Part shown: positions 60,231 through 64,000 of the stretch, one piece after another
How the letters are laid out: every line of letters begins with the position of its first letter
Position numbering within the stretch: the stretch's first letter is position 1
NCBI RefSeq assembly: GCF_030272615.1
Contig: NC_081411.1
Span: 186,582,949 to 186,646,948 of the forward strand
DNA: 64,000 nt
Direction: 5' to 3'
From: Cryptomeria japonica
Taxonomy: Eukaryota; Streptophyta; Pinopsida; Cupressales; Cupressaceae
Position numbers and translations under genes: made by a program
Notes under the pieces: generated by a model
Told to the model about the DNA's origin: nothing
Databases searched by the model: none
What the model saw: the letters and a program-made list of their open reading frames with translations, nothing else

Positions 60231-61812
60231 TTCCTACTTAAAGCATCTGCCACCTTGTTAAGTTGCCCCTTCTTATGCTTGATGGTGAAGGTGAAGGATT
60301 GGAGGTATTCCATCCATTTCAAATGCCTATTGCTAAGCTTCTCTTGAGTTTTAATGTAACTCAATGCCTGGTTGTTTGTGAACACCACAACTTCTTTTGG
60401 GAGTAGGTAATGCCTCCATTTCTTCAAAGACTGCACTAATGCATACAACTCTAGGTCATAGGCTGAGTACTTCTTCTTTGCTTCATTAAGCTTCTCACTA
60501 AACAATGCCACAGGTCTTCCCTCTTGACTCAATACACCACCTACTGCAATTCCACTTGCATCACACTCCAATGTGAATAGCTTGTCAAAAGTAGGTAGGA
60601 GAAGGATAGGTCTTGTGGCTACTTCTTGCTTCAACAATTGAAATGCTTTGTCAGCCTGCTCAGTCCATTTAAACTTAGTTTTAAGGCCTCCTTTAATGGT
60701 GTCAAGGACTTGTGCACATATGCCACTGAAGTTCCTCACAAATTTCCTATAGAATTGAGCTAATCCATGGAAACTCCTTACCTCAGTCCCTGTTCTAGGT
60801 GCAGGCCAATTCAAGATTGCCTCCACTTTGCTTGGATCCATCTTCAAGGTTCCCTTAGACACCACAAATCCTAAGTAGACCAACTCTTGCTTCAAGTAGT
60901 CACACTTCTCTAGGTTGATGGATAACTTCTCCCATGCAACCTCTCTAAGACTAACCTCAAATGCTCAAGGTGCTCCTCTTTGGTTCTTCTATAGATGAGA
61001 ATATCATCTAGGTAGACCACCACAAATCAGCATGTGAAGTCTTTTAACACCTCATTCATCAACCTCATGAAGGTGCTTGGGGTATTGGTGAGTCCAAATG
61101 GCATCACAAGCCATTCATAAAATCCTTCTGTGGTCTTGAAAGTAGTCTTCTACTCATCACCCTCCTTGATTCTAATCTGGTGATAACCACTTTTAAGGTC
61201 CAACTTGGTAAAATACATAGCACCTCCTAGATAGTCCATCAAATCCTCTATTCTAGGAATAGGAAACCTATACCTTATGGTGATCCAATTGATTGCCCTT
61301 GAATCAGTGAAAAGTCTCCACTTGCATCCCTTCTTTGATGCTAGCACTACTGGGACTGCACATGGGCTGATGCTCTTCTTAATCAGTCCTTGTTCCAATA
61401 ACTCTTGTACTTGCCTTGCTACCTCCTTGTTTTGATCAGGTGTGAGCTTATATGCATCTTTGTTAGGTAGGGATGCTCTGGGAACAAAGTCTATTTAATG
61501 GCTTATAGACCTTCTTGGTGGGAGTGTTGCAGGTGCTCCATCACTCACTATGTCCTTATATTCTTGCAACATTTGCTTCACCTCCTTGGGTACTTCTACC
61601 TGCAACTTGTCTACTTCCTCCTTTGGTTTCACAAATATGGCACACTTCACTATCTCCTCCTCATGTAGTAAGTTTAAGAACTCTTTACCAGTAGCCATTA
61701 AGACACTAGGTGATCTTGAAGTGCCCTCTTCATTCTCTATCAAAGACTGAATCTTAAAGGTCTTGCTATCTTTCTTGAATGATATGGAGTTCTCCTCTAC
61801 ATCATAGATCAC
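60230..61812 (-). pseudogene. Chromovirus reverse transcriptase and RNase H
   Basis: The RT part reads WRLFTDSRAINWITIRYRFP, LGGAMYFTKLDLKSGYHQIR near 61160-61230, and a YLDD-type catalytic motif near 61000. The connection reads FHGLAQFYRKFVRNFSGICA. The RNase H (about 60580-60230) reads FTLECDASGIAVGGVLSQEG, then ADALSRK at its end. Gene order and wording are typical of a plant chromovirus. Part of a fossil element. Confidence 0.9.
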
Positions 61813-61819
61813 CTTCCTA

Positions 61820-63354
61820 TCAAATTGCTAGGGTCTTCCTAGCAGCAGATGACAAGCATCCGTAGGCAACACATCACAAAGGATCTTATCCTTGTATCCT
61901 CCAATAGAGAACTCTACCCAAGTTTGTTCATTGACTAGCACACTCTGCTCATGATTCAACCATGTCACCTTGTATGGGTTAGTGTGGGGTATCCTTGTGA
62001 GCCTCAACTTCCTAACTGCCTCTTCTGATATTATGTTATCAGTTGACCCTGAATCAACTATCACCTTGCAAACTTTACCAAGGATCTTGCATCTCAGCCT
62101 AAACAATGCTCTCCTATGCTTAGGTTCACTCTTGACTGGCTGTCTTATCAAGACCCTATTGAACATCATATTTTCTCCAATCTCTAATTCAATATGCTCC
62201 ACCTCAGGTGTCTTACTGCTTGAAGAGTCTTCATGTGCATAAGCAACCCTCCTTCCACTGTTTGATGAGGTAGGCTTGTCAGGGCATCTATATGTCGGGT
62301 GTCCCAATTGACCACAATTGTAACACTTCATAGTTGCAAAGTAGGTGCTACCTCTGCCGGTACCTCTACCCCTACTTGGACCACCTTGTGTACTTCTTCC
62401 TCTAGAATGGCCCCCTCTAAGATTGGTGTCACTGCCTTGCTCAATTAACTTGGCTTCTCCTTGGCTCCTCTGCTCATTTGACTTGCTTTGATAGCCACCT
62501 CGGTGATTCATTTGCTCTCTACGTCTGCCTCTACCCCTGTTATTAGAGTCTCCTTTCCTTTTGTTCCTCTCTTCCACCTTAACAACAAGTGGATGACATT
62601 TTTGAATAGTAGTAGGAGTCCATAGGCTTATCTCCTCTTGAATGTTCCACTTTAGGCCGCTTAGATACCTAGCCACCTTAATAGATTCATCTTCTTGGAC
62701 TTTAGATCTAAGACAAATTTTTTGAAATTCTTCGGTGTAGGAGGTCACATCAAGGTCTTTTTGCTTCAAACCCTATCTCTTCTTATGAAGATGGACTTCA
62801 TAATCCTTTGGTAAGTAGTTCTCCTTGATCTTGCTCACCATGGCCTTCCAATTGGCAATAGGTAGCTTCCCCATGCTAAACCTCTCTTCCTGCAGATACT
62901 TCCACCATGTTAAAGTTGCTCCCCTTAATCTTGATTTGGCAACCTTAACCTTTTGAGCCTCTGTCACTCCCTCACACTCAAAGTGGTTTTCCATACCCTC
63001 AATCCATTCCATGACAATGTTTATGTCCATCCTTCCACTGAAATGTGGCAATCCTTCAAAAGCTTTGGTGTTCAAAGCCTTAATATCTTTTACAAATGGC
63101 TCTTCATTAAACAAGGGATCTGGTTCAGGTATAATATCATCTATGTCAATGGTCTTCTTGCCTTTTTCTTTTGTGTCTTCACCCCAAGGTTCATGTGTCC
63201 TCTGATCCACCACTTCCTGTAGCTTGTCCCTTATATCACTCATAGATTCTTCAAGGAGTCTATTCTTCTCCTTCTGCTCTTCTACCTCTCTAGCCAGCTT
63301 TGCATTAGTGACCATTGTGCTCTCCCCTACTGAGTCACCAGTATATAGAGACAT
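61820..63354 (-). pseudogene. Chromovirus gag, zinc knuckle and protease
   Basis: Begins with MSLYTGDSVGESTM at 63354. A Glu/Lys-rich coiled-coil-like stretch follows, then the gag core (LPHFSGRMDINIVMEWIEGM, then LRGATLTWWKYLQ). Further on come an Arg/Gly-rich stretch, one CCHC zinc knuckle (CYNCGQLGHPTYRCP, near 62290-62335) and the protease, with VIVDSGSTDNIIS near 62050 and HLLLGRP near 61830. Part of a fossil element. Confidence 0.88.
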
Positions 63355-63380
63355 ACATAGTCCAACAAATCTTTAACTTG

Positions 63381-63391
63381 CTCTGGTACCA
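63381..63391 (-). other. Primer-binding site of the chromovirus
   Basis: On the minus strand TGGTACCAGAG, three bases after the 5' LTR end. It is complementary to initiator tRNA-Met, with one difference from the commoner TGGTATCAGAG. Confidence 0.8.
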
Positions 63392-63394
63392 ATC

Positions 63395-64000
63395 TGATGG
63401 GTTGGGGTTTGGGATAGACTAGCCTAGTCTATGCTCTTGGATCCTTCCCTGGGATCACCCGGTGTTCTCTCCACACCCTAGGGTCTCTAGGACTTCCCTT
63501 TCTTTGAGGAATCTCTTGACCTTTCCCAATCCACCCACCAATGAGTTACAATGCTGCTCCTAAGGTCTTACCTACTCATGAGACTCAAAACCCCTTACTA
63601 TGGCTAATAAGGGCTAGGCTTGTTCCACACCTTCCAAGGTCTTAGCAAGGATAGGTCAAGTCTTCTTCATGGTTTTTCCACCCATACATGTTCCCCCAAG
63701 AGGTTTCAATATTCCAACCCCTTACCGATTTCACTATTTTGTGTTTTTGCTTACAAAATAGGGCTACAAGGATTTTGACCAATTAGGCCTCCTACCTAGT
63801 CCTTTAGGGCTCCCTCTCACAAACGATGCACAAAAAACCCAAACTCCTAAAATGGACTACCATTCATTTGGCCAGGGCTCAAGTATTTCTCTAGTTTTGG
63901 GCCTCCAAGTGGTTGTACAGTGCCTTGGGCAAATTTTGGGGTTTTTAAGGGTTTTGTGAGGGTTTTTAGGACTGCCAGGGTCACAGTGTAGGTTTGTTGC
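63395..64000 (-). mobile_element. 5' LTR of the chromovirus (cut by the window)
   Basis: Starts on the plus strand with TGATGGGTTGGGGTTTGG and aligns base for base with 57112-57716 apart from about 27 substitutions. No length differences were seen across the compared part. Confidence 0.9.

Larger units (their letters stand above)
57112..64000 (-). mobile_element. Chromovirus (Ty3/gypsy with chromodomain), nearly complete, right LTR cut by window
   Basis: On the minus strand: 5' LTR (from beyond 64000 to 63395), primer site, gag, zinc knuckle, protease, reverse transcriptase, RNase H, integrase, chromodomain, polypurine tract, 3' LTR (58697-57112). Internal length is about 4.7 kb, typical of chromoviruses. 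The compared parts of the LTRs (about 605 bases each) differ at roughly 27 sites by hand count, about 4.5 percent. With commonly used plant or conifer rates that means a few to about ten million years. It has a handful of breaks. It inserted into a Tat-like element, whose text stops at 57111. Its outer right end and target duplication are outside the window. Confidence 0.92.

Overview
The window looks like a gene-poor stretch of a large plant genome, most likely a gymnosperm and probably a conifer. What is visible: high A+T, two clearly intact host genes in 64 kb, plant-only gene families (F-box, ankyrin-PGG, PPR, plant mobile domain), and layer upon layer of plant LTR retrotransposons with tRNA-Met type primer sites. 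The conifer placement is an inference from the style of the repeats and was not tested by any search.

Layout. 1-254 is the 3' end of an LTR that has landed in an old Tat-lineage Ty3/gypsy fossil (255-12173). That fossil keeps protease, reverse transcriptase, two successive RNase H domains, integrase, a 5.1-kb 3' region holding an antisense plant-mobile-domain relic and short-repeat fields, a polypurine tract and a 3' LTR. 12.2-19.9 kb is a nest: a Ty1/copia pol relic whose 3' LTR was split by a 1.3-kb LTR, which was itself split by an opposite-strand LTR of the same family; two LTRs of another family lie at 12260-12680 and 19448-19914. 22861-24003 is an intact single-exon F-box/kelch-like gene, followed by a small non-autonomous LTR element (24241-25696). 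28822-30540 is a solo LTR with a perfect 5-bp target duplication. 31187-31386 is a dimeric foldback (MITE-like) element. 32036-33431 is a PPR pseudogene. 36-38.8 kb holds LINE-like and unrecognised relics. 39.49-41.13 kb is a duplicated AT-rich segment, one half of which was hit by a 5'-truncated LINE.

41605-44715 (minus) is an intact three-exon gene for an ankyrin-repeat membrane protein with a PGG domain (ACD6/ITN1-like, 618 residues predicted); splice sites and phases agree. 46344-46977 is an apparently identical 317-bp tandem duplication. 47863-49957 is a 2.1-kb element with inverted ends carrying about 15 copies of a palindromic core close to ACCCGTACGGGT, eight of them in a 42-43 bp tandem array; this is the least explained structure here.

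50.5-53.9 kb (minus) is a decayed protein-coding relic of a family I cannot name; 27.9-28.8 kb (plus) may be related. 54.2-57.1 kb is the 5' part of a second Tat-like element, interrupted at 57112 by a younger chromovirus (minus strand, 57112 to beyond the window) with gag, protease, polymerase, integrase and a chromodomain. Its two LTRs differ at roughly 27 of 605 compared positions (hand count).

The two intact host genes are unrelated in function; nothing suggests an operon or cluster. No rRNA, tRNA or CRISPR feature was seen.
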